Shown here: positions 25,834-35,321 of the stretch, in pieces
Numbering within the stretch: the first letter of the stretch is position 1
Layout of the letters: each line of letters begins with the position of its first letter
Translations under genes and position numbers: made by a program
From: Planococcus ruber
GTDB taxonomy: Bacteria > Bacillota > Bacilli > Bacillales_A > Planococcaceae
Assembly: GCF_022819085.1 (NCBI RefSeq)
Contig: NZ_JALHAG010000004.1
Location: 556,837 to 620,836, forward strand
DNA: 64,000 nt
Reading direction: 5' to 3'
The notes under the pieces: generated by a model
Seen by the model: the letters and a program-made list of their open reading frames with translations, nothing else
What the model was told of the DNA's origin: nothing
The model's database searches: none

Positions 25834-26643
25834 TTATTCTTCGAGCTCAATCTCATCTTTCTTGACTTCCACTACACCGTCTTTGATGGCATTGACAAAA
25901 TATTCATCTTTGCTGCCATCTGAAAGCGTAGCCCGAATGCGCCAAGTCGGCAAAAACATCACTGTGTTTTCGGAAACCGTGACATATTCCGTGTAGCCAA
26001 GCGCTGCCGAATCAATATGCGTATCCGGCTTTAAAACTTGTCGCTGATAAAGGGTGTGGATCGCTTGAAGCGGCGGAATCACTTTCTTCTGCAGCTCCGC
26101 TTCTTCCACATTTTCAAATAAGGTCTGTTCATAATGAGTGACTTTCGCATCTTTATTAAAATGCAGCGTCAGCAGCCCATTGTCGCTGTAAAACAACGGC
26201 TTCCCGTTCAACTCTTGGAAAAAGACCGCTTCTTGCTCTTCTTCATCCATTTTCCAGAAGACGTAATCGTCCCCCGCATAGATGGTTTCTTCCACAAATT
26301 CGGTCAAAACTTCTTCACTCGGGTCTCCGCTGAGTGGCAGCGGTTCATCGAATGTCACGATTAACGCATTTTCATTTGTCGTGTTCATCTGTAAGTCTAC
26401 ACCCGGAACGTCATTCGCTACAAATAATTTCTTCTTGCCGGTCAAATAGGCTTGGTTTTCCACATTTTCCGGCAGCTCATCGTAGGTGATATTCTCCAGT
26501 TCCAGCTTTTCATCAATCGATGGAATCGTCAGCTCTTCCAATCGCTGGCCGGCGTTATACCGTTCCAAATACAGCGAATATAAAAAGATGTTCAAAATGG
26601 CAAAGACGATGATAAAGATGGATTTCGTTTTACTCCAATCCAA
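25834..26643 (-). CDS. walI: WalK-regulating membrane protein WalI (YycI)
   Basis: This 269-residue protein has an N-terminal membrane helix (DWSKTKSIFIIVFAILNIFL, about 2-24) and an extracytoplasmic YycH/YycI-type domain. In Bacillus it pairs with WalH and holds WalK activity down through transmembrane helix contacts. The start is a TTG at 26643, eight bases after GGGAGG, so the protein begins M-DWSKTK as in relatives; the GTG three codons earlier overlaps the site. It overlaps the end of walH by 14 bases, indicating translational coupling. Confidence 0.9.
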   Translation of the reverse strand: MDWSKTKSIFIIVFAILNIFLYSLYLERYNAGQRLEELTIPSIDEKLELENITYDELPENVENQAYLTGKKKLFVANDVPGVDLQMNTTNENALIVTFDEPLPLSGDPSEEVLTEFVEETIYAGDDYVFWKMDEEEQEAVFFQELNGKPLFYSDNGLLTLHFNKDAKVTHYEQTLFENVEEAELQKKVIPPLQAIHTLYQRQVLKPDTHIDSAALGYTEYVTVSENTVMFLPTWRIRATLSDGSKDEYFVNAIKDGVVEVKKDEIELEE

Positions 26644-27973
26644 ATTTGCCACCTCCCAGCATTTCTTTTGAAAGGTGATGCCATTTGCCGTCGGCTTTGA
26701 AATACCAAGCCGGCTCTAAGCTCAATAGCCGCTCGGGCTCCCGGTCATCACGTCTTAGTTCATAGCCGGGTACGATGTCCGTAATGGTCGCTAAATCCTT
26801 TTCATCCAAATGGTTGAACGCCTTCAAAATGGATTCGCCGGCCTCCATCTTCGTCGTGCCGGTTTCTCCCCAGGATTCCAGGATATAAAATGGCCGTTCG
26901 TAGCGGAAAATCTGCTCCACTTCCGAATCAATGCCCCAATTCAGCTTTAAATCGGTGGCAAGCGGCCCAAAGACCGGCGCCCCGTCGACAAACAGGCGGT
27001 ATTCGATCTGCTGGTTCAGTGGCACCATATTGAAATAGCGGTAATCATTCGTCCATCCGCTGTGGCTGTTGATGAAATCCACCGTTTTAAAAATCAAATC
27101 GGACGGAATCGCGGGATCGGACGTTTCCGCTTTTGGCTGGACATACGTAATGCTCTTATTTGTATCTTCGACGCCCATGATCGCATCCGACTCGTCGCTG
27201 TACTCTTTATTGGTGATGGCGCCGGTTGATTGGACGCTGCCCGGGTTTTCAAACAGGCCGTCGACAAACCGCTGCGGCGGGATATCTTCTTGCAAATAGC
27301 GGTAAGTCGTTACATCTTTGGCATCTCTTTGGATGTAAATCGGCAATTCTCCAATGTTTTCATTTGTCACATAAGGAGCGTACTCAAACGCGCGCTGGAC
27401 AATCGTCGATTCGAACCGTTCCAACTGAATGGCTGATACGCTTCCGGTATAAATTCGTTTCGACTTGCTGTTCACAAAATACAGGTTAAAGTTATTAGCA
27501 TTCATATTGCCCCAATCAATGACGACCCGGTCAAAAGACGCTTCCGGAATGGTCTTGTCCGTGATATCCATCATGTCATCATAGACGGGAAATGGCACCG
27601 GTGCCGGATAGTAGAGGACGGCCCGGTTTGTCCCATGAAGATAGGCTCTCAATGTTTCAAGCGGCGCATCTTCCACCACAACCGCTAAATCATGGATTTG
27701 CCATTGCTCCATCTCGCTCAGCAGAAGCGTGATTTGCTCCTGCTCGCTGGTGCCAGTGATGTTTTCATCACTGAACTGATAAAGCACATTGGTTGGCTGG
27801 ATCACTTGATCCACAATTTTCTTTTCGCCCAACTCCACTTCAACAGCCGAAGTCGTCTCAATTGTTTCAAGTGTCGGGGTAAACGTCCAAATGGTAAAAG
27901 TCAGGGCTAAACTCAGGAAAATTAATAAGGCTAAGGCAATGGATTTGATTTGTTCAATGTATTTCATTCCCAT
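26630..27973 (-). CDS. walH: WalK-regulating membrane protein WalH (YycH)
   Basis: This 447-residue protein has one N-terminal membrane helix (IKSIALALLIFLSLALTF) and a large extracytoplasmic domain of the YycH family (DTNKSITYVQPK, FINSHSGWTNDYRYF and the C-terminal WYFKADGKWHHLSKE). It acts with WalI on WalK. The first ATG lies inside walK; a second ATG two codons later overlaps the walK stop as ATGA and is equally plausible. Either way the two genes are translationally coupled. Confidence 0.9.
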   Translation of the reverse strand: MGMKYIEQIKSIALALLIFLSLALTFTIWTFTPTLETIETTSAVEVELGEKKIVDQVIQPTNVLYQFSDENITGTSEQEQITLLLSEMEQWQIHDLAVVVEDAPLETLRAYLHGTNRAVLYYPAPVPFPVYDDMMDITDKTIPEASFDRVVIDWGNMNANNFNLYFVNSKSKRIYTGSVSAIQLERFESTIVQRAFEYAPYVTNENIGELPIYIQRDAKDVTTYRYLQEDIPPQRFVDGLFENPGSVQSTGAITNKEYSDESDAIMGVEDTNKSITYVQPKAETSDPAIPSDLIFKTVDFINSHSGWTNDYRYFNMVPLNQQIEYRLFVDGAPVFGPLATDLKLNWGIDSEVEQIFRYERPFYILESWGETGTTKMEAGESILKAFNHLDEKDLATITDIVPGYELRRDDREPERLLSLEPAWYFKADGKWHHLSKEMLGGGKFGLE

Positions 27974-29790
27974 TCATCTCCATCATCAAGTTCATAAGGC
28001 AAGGTGAAATAAATCGTCGTCCCTCTGCCATATTGGCTTTCCGCCCAGATTACGCCGCCGTGCGCATTGATCATCTCTTTTGAAATCGCAAGGCCAAGGC
28101 CTGTGCCGCCCATTTCCCGGGAACGCGCGCGGTCGACTCGATAGAACCGGTCGAAAATCTTATCGATATTTTCTTTCGGAATACCCATTCCCTGGTCGCT
28201 GATGCGGATCATGATGTATCCATCTTGCTCCATCATGTCAAAACGGACTTTTCCGCCTTCAGGCGAATATTTCAATGCGTTGGAGATGATATTGTCGATT
28301 ACTTGGGTGAGTTTATCGGGATCGATCTCCACGAAATACTGTTCTTTCGGCAATTGGCGTTCAAAATGGACGTTTTGAGATTTCGACATTTCAAAACGGT
28401 CAATGATGCGGTTAAAGAATACGTTGAACTCAACCATTTCTTTGTTCAATTCCGTTTCATTGGAATCCATTTTCGAGAGTTTCAGCAAATCGTTGACAAG
28501 CCGAATCATCCGCTCGGTTTCCGTTTGGGTGACGTTCAAGAAATTCGGAGCCAAATCTGGATCTTCCCACGCACCGTCTGCCAGTGCTTCCAAGTAGCTT
28601 CTCATCGTCGTAAGCGGTGTCCGCAATTCATGCGACACGTTCGCCACAAATTCGCGGCGTTCCATATCGATTTTCTCCTGCTCGGTATTGTCATGCAAAA
28701 CTGCGATAACCCCGTTGACAAAGCCCGTTTCTTTTTGGATGACCGAGAAGCTTGTCCGGAGCAGCGTGCTTTCTTCATACGTGCTGAAATCAAGCGTAAT
28801 CGCTTCTTTGATATGGATCAAATCTTCAAATGTATATTCAGATTCCAAGTTTAAAACCGACGTAATCGGCCGGTTAATGACCGTTTCACGTGAAACATTG
28901 AGCAGGCGAAGGGCTGGATCGTTAATCAGGATGACACGCCCTCTTCTGTCAGTCGACAACACGCCGTCTGTCATATTCGACAGGACCGATGCCAATTTTC
29001 TACGTTCACTTTCTGTCGATTGCTGCGATTCCTGCAGCCGGTTCGTCAAATTATTAAAAGCACGGGCCAGCTGGCCGATTTCATCTTCTCCGTAAACGCG
29101 GACTTTCCGTGAGAAATTGCCTTTTGCCATTGCCTGGGCCTGCCTTCTCATATCGGAAATCGGTTTTGAGATCGTCTGCGCCACTAGGACACCGAGGATT
29201 GCCGTGATCGCCATCGAAATAGCGGTTCCGACGGCCAGGATGGAGTTGATTTCGTTCATTTGTTCATAGACGTTTTCAATATCCGCTTCCATATATAAAG
29301 TGCCAAGCACTTCGCCGCCTGCTGTCATAATCGGCAGCGTCCGGATCCAGATGCGCCGTTCGGATTGGCGATTGATTTTCGTCCGGTCGAGCGGCGTTTC
29401 GCCGACAATCGACTGCATGACCAATTCATCGGTCGAGCGCTGCCCTACCAAGGATTGATTTTCAATCGCTGAAGAGGCCAAGATCCGATAGCTCGAATCG
29501 ATGACCCGAATTTCGTCAATATCCTCCGACTGGAATCCGTACAGGACGGAATACAAGCTTTGTTCCAGCGTTAAATCTTCTTCTGACCGGACCTTGATCA
29601 TTTCTTCCCGGACACTGAACTCCACAATGTTCATACGGTCTTCGATGGAGTCCTTAAAGTTTTTGCTCAATGTCTCTTCCAGTTGCTGCGCGAAATACAA
29701 GCCGATAATCTGCATCGCAAGTAAAATGAGCAGAATATAGATCAGCACAAATTTCACGTGAATCGATTTAAAAAATCCTACCTTGTGCAT
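27964..29790 (-). CDS. walK: Sensor histidine kinase WalK
   Basis: This 608-residue kinase has a first membrane helix (about 12-34), an extracytoplasmic PAS-like sensor (35-182), a second helix (184-205), HAMP (206-258), a cytoplasmic PAS (265-370), HisKA with phospho-acceptor His387 in FVANVSHELRTPLTT, and HATPase_c (N box DNIISNALKYSPEGG, G1 ISDQGMGIPKENIDKIFD, G2 GGTGLGLAISKEMI). It phosphorylates WalR to govern autolysins and wall metabolism, an essential function in most relatives. It begins 5 bases after walR. A parS-like site and a weaker Noc-like site lie within the coding sequence. Confidence 0.96.
   Translation of the reverse strand: MHKVGFFKSIHVKFVLIYILLILLAMQIIGLYFAQQLEETLSKNFKDSIEDRMNIVEFSVREEMIKVRSEEDLTLEQSLYSVLYGFQSEDIDEIRVIDSSYRILASSAIENQSLVGQRSTDELVMQSIVGETPLDRTKINRQSERRIWIRTLPIMTAGGEVLGTLYMEADIENVYEQMNEINSILAVGTAISMAITAILGVLVAQTISKPISDMRRQAQAMAKGNFSRKVRVYGEDEIGQLARAFNNLTNRLQESQQSTESERRKLASVLSNMTDGVLSTDRRGRVILINDPALRLLNVSRETVINRPITSVLNLESEYTFEDLIHIKEAITLDFSTYEESTLLRTSFSVIQKETGFVNGVIAVLHDNTEQEKIDMERREFVANVSHELRTPLTTMRSYLEALADGAWEDPDLAPNFLNVTQTETERMIRLVNDLLKLSKMDSNETELNKEMVEFNVFFNRIIDRFEMSKSQNVHFERQLPKEQYFVEIDPDKLTQVIDNIISNALKYSPEGGKVRFDMMEQDGYIMIRISDQGMGIPKENIDKIFDRFYRVDRARSREMGGTGLGLAISKEMINAHGGVIWAESQYGRGTTIYFTLPYELDDGDEWE
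28112..28125. other. Noc-binding-site-like sequence inside walK
   Basis: ATTTCCCGGGAACG matches the B. subtilis Noc consensus ATTTCCCGGGAAAT at 12 of 14 positions. It is within walK codons, so the likeness may be chance. Confidence 0.3.
28882..28897. other. parS-like site inside walK
   Basis: CGTTTCACGTGAAACA matches TGTTTCACGTGAAACA at 15 of 16 positions, with the CACGTG core and TTTCACGTGAAA palindrome intact; only an outer base differs. It is about 16 kb from the parB gene site, within the usual range of origin-proximal parS sites. Confidence 0.65.
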
Positions 29791-29795
29791 TCAAC

Positions 29796-30503
29796 CTACT
29801 CCTGTTCAGGATTCCGCAAGTAATAACCGACTCCTCTGCGGGTGACGATCCAGGCCGGGTGGCTTGGGTTGTCTTCAATTTTTTCACGAAGGCGGCGAAT
29901 CGTCACATCGACGGTGCGGACATCGCCAAAATAGTCATAGCCCCATACCGTCTGCAATAAATGCTCGCGGGTCATCACTTGGCCAATATGCTTTCCGAGG
30001 TAATGCAGCAATTCAAACTCGCGGTGCGTCAATTCAATTGTTTCATCGCGCTTCTGAACCAAATAAGCGTCCGGCTGAATCGTCAAAGAACCTACCTCGA
30101 TATCGTTTGAGCTTGGCCCTTCTTCGTCTGCAGGCGTAACATTCTGGCGGCGCAAATTCGCTTTTACGCGCGCAATCAATTCACGGGTAGAGAACGGCTT
30201 TGTGACATAATCATCCGCTCCCAGTTCAAGCCCGAGCACTTTATCAATTTCCGAGTCTTTCGCCGTCAGCATAATGATCGGAAAATCGAATTTCTTGCGG
30301 ATTTCCCGGCATACTTCCATGCCGTCGCGGTTCGGCAGCATGATATCCAACAGCATCAAATCCGGCTGAATTTCTTCTGCAATCTTGACAGCTTCATCCC
30401 CGTCATACGCACAAACGACATTGAAGCCTTCCTTTTTCAAATTAAACTGCAGGATGTCTGCAATCGGCTTCTCATCGTCTACAACCAAAATCGTTTTACT
30501 CAT
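29796..30503 (-). CDS. walR: Response regulator WalR
   Basis: This 235-residue OmpR-family regulator has a receiver domain with acidic pair DD at 9-10, phospho-acceptor Asp53 in [11 protein letters not shown], Thr in MLTAKD and Lys in YVTKPF, and a winged-helix DNA-binding domain (about 135-232, [35 protein letters not shown]). It controls wall hydrolase genes with WalK. The start is ATG 30503 after a strong AAGGGGAG; an open frame reaches 30602 but lacks a ribosome site. It leads the operon; a Noc-like palindrome lies about 120 bases upstream. Confidence 0.97.
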   Translation of the reverse strand: MSKTILVVDDEKPIADILQFNLKKEGFNVVCAYDGDEAVKIAEEIQPDLMLLDIMLPNRDGMEVCREIRKKFDFPIIMLTAKDSEIDKVLGLELGADDYVTKPFSTRELIARVKANLRRQNVTPADEEGPSSNDIEVGSLTIQPDAYLVQKRDETIELTHREFELLHYLGKHIGQVMTREHLLQTVWGYDYFGDVRTVDVTIRRLREKIEDNPSHPAWIVTRRGVGYYLRNPEQE

Positions 30504-30621
30504 CAGTTTTTCTCCCCTTTTTATTCCAGCTTTCGATGGAATTTCCTTCGCTGTACATTCTTTTCTACCCTTTACTTTATCATTGTTGAAGAGGTTTCGC
30601 ATCTATGACTCCCTCTCCGGT

Positions 30622-30635
30622 ATTCCCCGGGAAAT
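30622..30635. other. Candidate Noc-binding site upstream of walR
   Basis: ATTCCCCGGGAAAT matches the Noc consensus ATTTCCCGGGAAAT at 13 of 14 positions and lies in the non-coding region upstream of walR. Noc is encoded at 46407 in this window. Noc sites mark DNA that inhibits Z-ring assembly over the nucleoid. Confidence 0.55.
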
Positions 30636-30680
30636 AATGCTGGCTGTATTTCCGCTAATTTGGAAACTCCCATAAAACAA

Positions 30681-30710
30681 TAAAAATCGATCCACCGGGG
30701 TGGATCGATT
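30681..30710 (-). terminator. Terminator of the M23 peptidase gene
   Basis: AATCGATCCAC and GTGGATCGATT form a perfect 11-bp stem with a short loop, and TTTTTATTG follows on the minus strand, 8 bases after the stop. Confidence 0.85.
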
Positions 30711-30717
30711 GAAACGT

Positions 30718-32145
30718 TCATTTAATATAATTTAACGGGTTTTTGGTGACGCCTTTATAAGAAACTTCAAAATGCAAATGGAGGCCTGTAGAACGTCCGG
30801 TCGAGCCCATGACGCCCAGCTTTTTGCCTTTCGGGACTTTTTCGCCCACTTTGACATCGATGGATGAAAGATGCGCATAGATGGTCTCATAGCCGTTTTT
30901 ATGGTCTACTACGACGCGGTTGCCAAAAGTTCCGGCCGCTCCGGCTGCTTTTACTACACCGTGGTCGGCACTTTTGATCGCCAGTCCGTCCGGGCGGGCT
31001 ATGTCGATGCCATTATGCAGACGGCCCCACCGTTCGCCTCTGCCGCTTGAGATATAGCCGCCTTCAGCTGGCCAAGCAAATTTTCCGGTCCCGACACTCG
31101 GCAATGGCTTTGTGCCTTCGAGGACGATCCGGTCAACCGGCTCTTTCGCCACAGCTTCTGCTGCCAATGTACGCCCGGTCCTCTTGCCGTTTTCTTCCCG
31201 GATTGCATAGGTTAATTGCTTTTCCCCGGCCGCGCCTTTTTCTTTCACTTTTTTCTCGCCGACCAGCACATGCTTGTCTTTTTTCGTGACGGTTTTATTC
31301 GGAATGGCTTTTGCCGTTTTTTCTTCACGTTGAACGTACACGGTCACTTTCGGCCCTTCTTCAGCAATCTTTATGGAAGTGCCGGAGTCAAACGCAGCCA
31401 AATTCAGCTTCGGATTCATTTCCTTCAAATCTTCTACGGTCACATCAAATTTCTCCGCGATCATTTGGGCAGATTCCCCATTTGCCGCTCGGTGGAACCG
31501 TTCACCTTTCAGCAAGTAGCTCACGGCTTGGTCCACCGTCATTACTTCCGAAGGATCGACTTGCTGGGAAGCGCCGGAAATTTTCTCGGCAATAGCTAAA
31601 TCCGTTAGCCGGCTTTCGCCGACTCCGATTTCTGCAGGTGCTTTCCCTGTCTCCATCCGCTCTTCCCATTCCGCCAACTCCTCGGGCGATGCAAATGCCA
31701 GCTTCACTTGCTTGATGGTTTCATTGTAAGCTTCCCGGTCTTTCACATACACTGCCGTCTCATCGCCTGCAGCCAGCCTGAAAGCAGCTGCTTTGATTGG
31801 CAACGCTGCCGCTACCCGGTCGAATGCTTCGCCAACCCTTGAAATAGGCGAAGCGAAGACTTTCTCCTCGATTACCTTCACGCCACGGTCCACCTGGAGA
31901 TCTAGTTCTTCATAAGACGTTTGTATATGGTCGATTCGCTCTGCTGCTGCGGTTTTCAGCGATGCGCTGTCGCTGACAGCACCTAAGTATTCGCCATTGT
32001 TATAAATATGGTAAACGGGTTCTAGCCCGGATTCTTCAATCGGTTTTGCTGAAACGGTAGTAATCCCAAAGCCTGTCACTAACAAAATAGATGCAGCCGC
32101 CCATTTCAATTTGATCGATTGGCCGGCTTTCTTTATTTCTTTCAT
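30718..32145 (-). CDS. M23 peptidoglycan metallopeptidase with LysM and G5-like domains
   Basis: This 475-residue exported protein has an N-terminal membrane/signal segment (KWAAASILLVTGFGITTVSA, about 14-33), a long mixed region, a LysM-like module (GESAQMIAEKFDVTVEDLKEMN, about 220-265), a G5-like region (KVTVYVQREEKTAKAIPNKT, about 268-350), and a C-terminal M23 domain (about 370-470). Zinc ligands are His/Asp in GRLHNGIDIARP and the HxH in TGLHLHFEVSY. It cleaves peptide cross-bridges in wall peptidoglycan. The ATG at 32145 follows AGGAGG by 12 bases; the longer frame to 32220 is unsupported. Placement between purA and walR suggests a role in, or control by, the WalRK regulon; this is inference. 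Confidence 0.88.
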   Translation of the reverse strand: MKEIKKAGQSIKLKWAAASILLVTGFGITTVSAKPIEESGLEPVYHIYNNGEYLGAVSDSASLKTAAAERIDHIQTSYEELDLQVDRGVKVIEEKVFASPISRVGEAFDRVAAALPIKAAAFRLAAGDETAVYVKDREAYNETIKQVKLAFASPEELAEWEERMETGKAPAEIGVGESRLTDLAIAEKISGASQQVDPSEVMTVDQAVSYLLKGERFHRAANGESAQMIAEKFDVTVEDLKEMNPKLNLAAFDSGTSIKIAEEGPKVTVYVQREEKTAKAIPNKTVTKKDKHVLVGEKKVKEKGAAGEKQLTYAIREENGKRTGRTLAAEAVAKEPVDRIVLEGTKPLPSVGTGKFAWPAEGGYISSGRGERWGRLHNGIDIARPDGLAIKSADHGVVKAAGAAGTFGNRVVVDHKNGYETIYAHLSSIDVKVGEKVPKGKKLGVMGSTGRSTGLHLHFEVSYKGVTKNPLNYIK

Positions 32146-32533
32146 TGTATCGGTTTTCCTCCTGCTTTTATCTGTATAAATTCCTGTATGGTTTCCGCTC
32201 TTTTTCGAAGCTTTTACCACTCTAGCACATTCTTATTTTGAAATAACACCAATTGCCTTTTTGTAAAACAGCTGTCGCATTCTTGGCAATAAATTCTAAT
32301 TACTGGCTATTTTTATGTATTTTTTCACGCTTTTCCCGCGTTATTAGAAATATTTTCTAATATTTTTTGTCGAAATGATGTTTTATTGTCATAAATGTTA
32401 CATAGGAGCCCTGTCCAACCTCGATAAATGTGTACATTTTGTTAAAATAACAAAAAAACGCAAAAAAGAGTTGAAATGGAGATCCACTTCAACTCTTTTA
32501 TCCTATTTTTTACTTAACAGGCGTTGCCGTTTC
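32146..32533. other. Intergenic region between purA and the M23 gene
   Basis: This 388-base AT-rich interval holds the purA terminator (32462-32500) and must contain the promoter of the M23 gene. I looked for a WalR box (two TGTWAH hexamers 5 bases apart) and saw TGTTAC next to TGTCAT at about 32387-32400, but with the wrong spacing. Nothing else stands out. Confidence 0.4.
32462..32500 (-). terminator. Terminator of purA
   Basis: AAAAGAGTTGAAATGG and CCACTTCAACTCTTTT arms with one mismatch, T-rich on the minus strand, about 35 bases past the purA stop. Confidence 0.85.
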
Positions 32534-33820
32534 TTAGCGCCAAACGCTTGTAACGATATTTGTCTGGTTGCGGTCGGGTCCGACGGAGAAAATCGAAATC
32601 TGTACCCCTGTCAACTGGGCAATGCGCTCCAAATAGTGGCGGGCATTGGCCGGAAGTTCATCCAGTGATTTGCATTTCGTTACGTCTTCTGACCAGCCTG
32701 GCAGTTCTTCGTAAACCGGTTCGCAATCTGCAAGCATGCGCAAGTTCGCCGGATATTCCGTGATCAATTCGCCTTTATAGCGGTACGCTGTACAGATTTT
32801 CACCGTTTCAAGGCCCGTCAATACGTCGATTGAGTTGACCGTCAAATCCGTTAACCCGCTGACGCGGCGTGCGTGGCGTACGACTACGCTGTCGAACCAG
32901 CCGATGCGGCGCGGACGGCCTGTAGTGGTACCGTATTCTTTGCCGACTTCGCGGATCTGCTGTCCGACTTCATCAAAGAGTTCAGTCGGGAACGGGCCGT
33001 CTCCAACGCGTGACGTATAGGCTTTGCATACGCCAATGACGTGCTGGATCGTAGTCGGTCCAACGCCTGCTCCGATGGTTACACCGCCCGCTACCGGGTT
33101 GGAAGAAGTAACAAACGGATAAGTTCCTTGGTCGATATCGAGCATCACGCCTTGAGCGCCTTCGAAAAGAACGCGTCGGCCGTCATCGATGGCATCATTC
33201 AATACTTTCGACGTATCGGTTACGTATTTGGCAATTTCCTGGCCATATTCGTAGTATTCTTCCAGAATTTCTTCTACTGTAAATCCTTCAGTTTCGTAGA
33301 ATTTCTCGAACATCCGGTTTTTCTCATTCAAGTTCATGCGCAATTTTTCTTCGAACACGACATGGTCTAAAAGATCCGCCATGCGGATACCGACACGTGC
33401 TGCTTTGTCCATATAAGCAGGTCCGATGCCTTTGCCAGTTGTTCCGATTTTATTCGCTCCGCGGCGCGCTTCTTCCACTTCGTCTTGCTTGATGTGGTAA
33501 GGCAAGATCACGTGCGCGCGATTGGAAATGCGCAGATTTTCAGTTGTGACGCCGCGTTCATGCAAAGCTTTCAGCTCTTTTACCAACGCTTTCGGGTCTA
33601 CAACCATTCCGTTGCCGATCACTGAAATTTTGTCTTTATAAAAGATCCCCGATGGAATCAAATGCAATTTATACGTTTCGCCGCCGAAAATGATGGTATG
33701 TCCAGCATTGTTTCCGCCTTGGTAACGCGCAATCACTTCTGCGTGCTCAGATAGAAAATCTGTGATTTTCCCTTTTCCTTCGTCTCCCCATTGCGTTCCT
33801 ACTACTACGACTGATGTCAT
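32534..33820 (-). CDS. purA: Adenylosuccinate synthetase
   Basis: This 428-residue enzyme joins IMP and aspartate using GTP, the first committed step to AMP. The N-terminal GTP/IMP loop is [19 protein letters not shown]. Further marks are [46 protein letters not shown] and [13 protein letters not shown]. Length is typical. The ATG at 33820 follows GGAGGT; the GTG three codons earlier overlaps it. A sigma-A promoter lies just upstream and a terminator of dnaC further up, so it is its own unit, as in B. subtilis. Confidence 0.97.
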   Translation of the reverse strand: MTSVVVVGTQWGDEGKGKITDFLSEHAEVIARYQGGNNAGHTIIFGGETYKLHLIPSGIFYKDKISVIGNGMVVDPKALVKELKALHERGVTTENLRISNRAHVILPYHIKQDEVEEARRGANKIGTTGKGIGPAYMDKAARVGIRMADLLDHVVFEEKLRMNLNEKNRMFEKFYETEGFTVEEILEEYYEYGQEIAKYVTDTSKVLNDAIDDGRRVLFEGAQGVMLDIDQGTYPFVTSSNPVAGGVTIGAGVGPTTIQHVIGVCKAYTSRVGDGPFPTELFDEVGQQIREVGKEYGTTTGRPRRIGWFDSVVVRHARRVSGLTDLTVNSIDVLTGLETVKICTAYRYKGELITEYPANLRMLADCEPVYEELPGWSEDVTKCKSLDELPANARHYLERIAQLTGVQISIFSVGPDRNQTNIVTSVWR

Positions 33821-33865
33821 TGTCCGCACCTCCGTTAGGCCTCTGCCCTATCTCAAACAGTCTCC

Positions 33866-33894
33866 ATTGTAGCAGTGAAATGCCCTTTCGTCAA
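33866..33894 (-). promoter_or_regulatory. Sigma-A promoter of purA
   Basis: On the minus strand TTGACG (33894-33889) and TACAAT (33871-33866) are separated by exactly 17 bases, about 45 bases before the start codon. I saw no obvious PurR-box pair, so PurR control is open. Confidence 0.75.
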
Positions 33895-33907
33895 TAAAAT
33901 CCCAAAG

Positions 33908-33953
33908 AAAAACGAACAATAGACGAAATTACTCATCTATCGTTCGCTTTTTT
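33908..33953 (-). terminator. Terminator of dnaC
   Basis: GCGAACGATAGATGA and TCGTCTATTGTTCGTTTTTC arms with G-U pairing, just after the dnaC stop on the minus strand; T-rich tail. Confidence 0.8.
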
Positions 33954-35309
33954 CTAGAAATCCGGACCGCCTTCGTGCTGGCTCCAGTCAATGGTCACGA
34001 ATTTATTGTATTCTTTCACAAATGCCAATTTCACTGTACCGGTCGGGCCGTTACGCTGTTTGGCAATGATGATTTCAATCATGTTCTGGTCTTCGGTTTC
34101 TTTATCGTAATAATCTTCCCGGTAAAGGAAGGAAACGATATCGGCATCCTGCTCAATACTTCCGGATTCCCGCAAATCGGACATCATCGGACGTTTGTCT
34201 TGCCGCTGCTCAACGCCCCGCGACAGCTGGGACAAGGCGATAACCGGAACTTCCAGTTCACGCGCCAAGCCTTTCAGCGAGCGGGAAATATCCGATACTT
34301 CCTGCTGCCGGTTTTCTCCTGATTTGCCGGGGCCCTGGATCAGCTGAAGGTAATCGATCATGATCATGCCAAGGCCGTATTCCTGTTTCAAACGGCGGCA
34401 TTTGGCGCGGATATCGTTGACCCGGATTCCCGGCGTGTCATCGATAAAGATTCCGGCGTTCGACAAGCTTCCCATTGCCATGGTGAGTTTGCGCCAGTCT
34501 TCGTTCTGCAGCGCACCCGTCCGCATAATTTGCGCATCGATGTTTCCTTCTGCACAAAGCATACGCATGACCAGCTGCTCAGCACCCATCTCGAGGCTGA
34601 AGATCGCGACGTTCTCATCGGTTTTTGTTGCTACGTTCTGGGCCACATTCAAGGCAAATGCCGTCTTACCGACTGAAGGCCGTGCAGCCACGATAATCAA
34701 GTCGTTTCGCTGGAACCCTGCTGTTACCTTATCCAAGTCCCGGAAGCCGGTAGGAATGCCTGTAACGTCGCCTTTTCGGGTATGGAGCAATTCGATATTA
34801 TCATACGTTTTTACGAGTACATCTTTGATGTGGATAAAGTCGCCCGCGTTCTTGCGGTTCGACACTTCCATCATCTTTTTCTCAGCTTCCGACAGCAAGG
34901 CTTCCACTTCATCTTCGCGTGTAAACCCGTCTTCCACAATCGAAGTCGCCACCCGTATCAAGCGCCGCAGCAGCGACTTTTCTTCGACGATATGGGCGTA
35001 ATGCGCCACGTTTGCCGCTGTCGGAACCGCGTTGGCGATTTCCGTCAAATACGACAATCCGCCAACGTCTTCCAGTTCTTTCTTGACCGATAATTCTTCC
35101 GTCACGGTCACGACATCAATCGCTTTCCCGTGGTCTGACAAGGTCAGCATCGTCTGGAAAATCTTTTGATGGGCAATGCGGTAAAAATCTTCCGGCATGA
35201 CAATTTCTGCCACCGTGATCAGCGATTGCGGTTCTAAAAAGATGGCCCCAATAACCGATTGCTCGGCTTCATGGTTATGCGGAGGGACGCGATCCAGTGT
35301 TTCGTTCAT
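33954..35309 (-). CDS. dnaC: Replicative DNA helicase (DnaB family; dnaC in Bacillus)
   Basis: This 451-residue hexameric 5'-3' helicase has the DnaB N-terminal helical domain (1-105, PPHNHEAEQSVIGAIFLE), a linker, and the RecA-like motor from ~175 (GIPTGFRDLDKVTAGFQRND, Walker A ARPSVGKTAFALN, Walker B MIMIDYLQLIQG, and SQLSRGVEQRQDKRPMMSDLRESG). It unwinds DNA at the fork after loading at oriC. It begins 12 bases after rplI and shares a transcript with yybS, gdpP and rplI. No intein is present. Confidence 0.96.
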   Translation of the reverse strand: MNETLDRVPPHNHEAEQSVIGAIFLEPQSLITVAEIVMPEDFYRIAHQKIFQTMLTLSDHGKAIDVVTVTEELSVKKELEDVGGLSYLTEIANAVPTAANVAHYAHIVEEKSLLRRLIRVATSIVEDGFTREDEVEALLSEAEKKMMEVSNRKNAGDFIHIKDVLVKTYDNIELLHTRKGDVTGIPTGFRDLDKVTAGFQRNDLIIVAARPSVGKTAFALNVAQNVATKTDENVAIFSLEMGAEQLVMRMLCAEGNIDAQIMRTGALQNEDWRKLTMAMGSLSNAGIFIDDTPGIRVNDIRAKCRRLKQEYGLGMIMIDYLQLIQGPGKSGENRQQEVSDISRSLKGLARELEVPVIALSQLSRGVEQRQDKRPMMSDLRESGSIEQDADIVSFLYREDYYDKETEDQNMIEIIIAKQRNGPTGTVKLAFVKEYNKFVTIDWSQHEGGPDF

Positions 35310-35321
35310 CGGTTCATCACC

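Noticed and set aside
29750..29765. TTTCACGTGAAT in walK as a parS site
   Set aside because: Four or more mismatches in the outer bases.
32385..32401. TGTCAT..TGTTAC as a WalR box upstream of the M23 gene
   Set aside because: The hexamers are spaced 9 rather than 11 bases apart and the first departs from the consensus.
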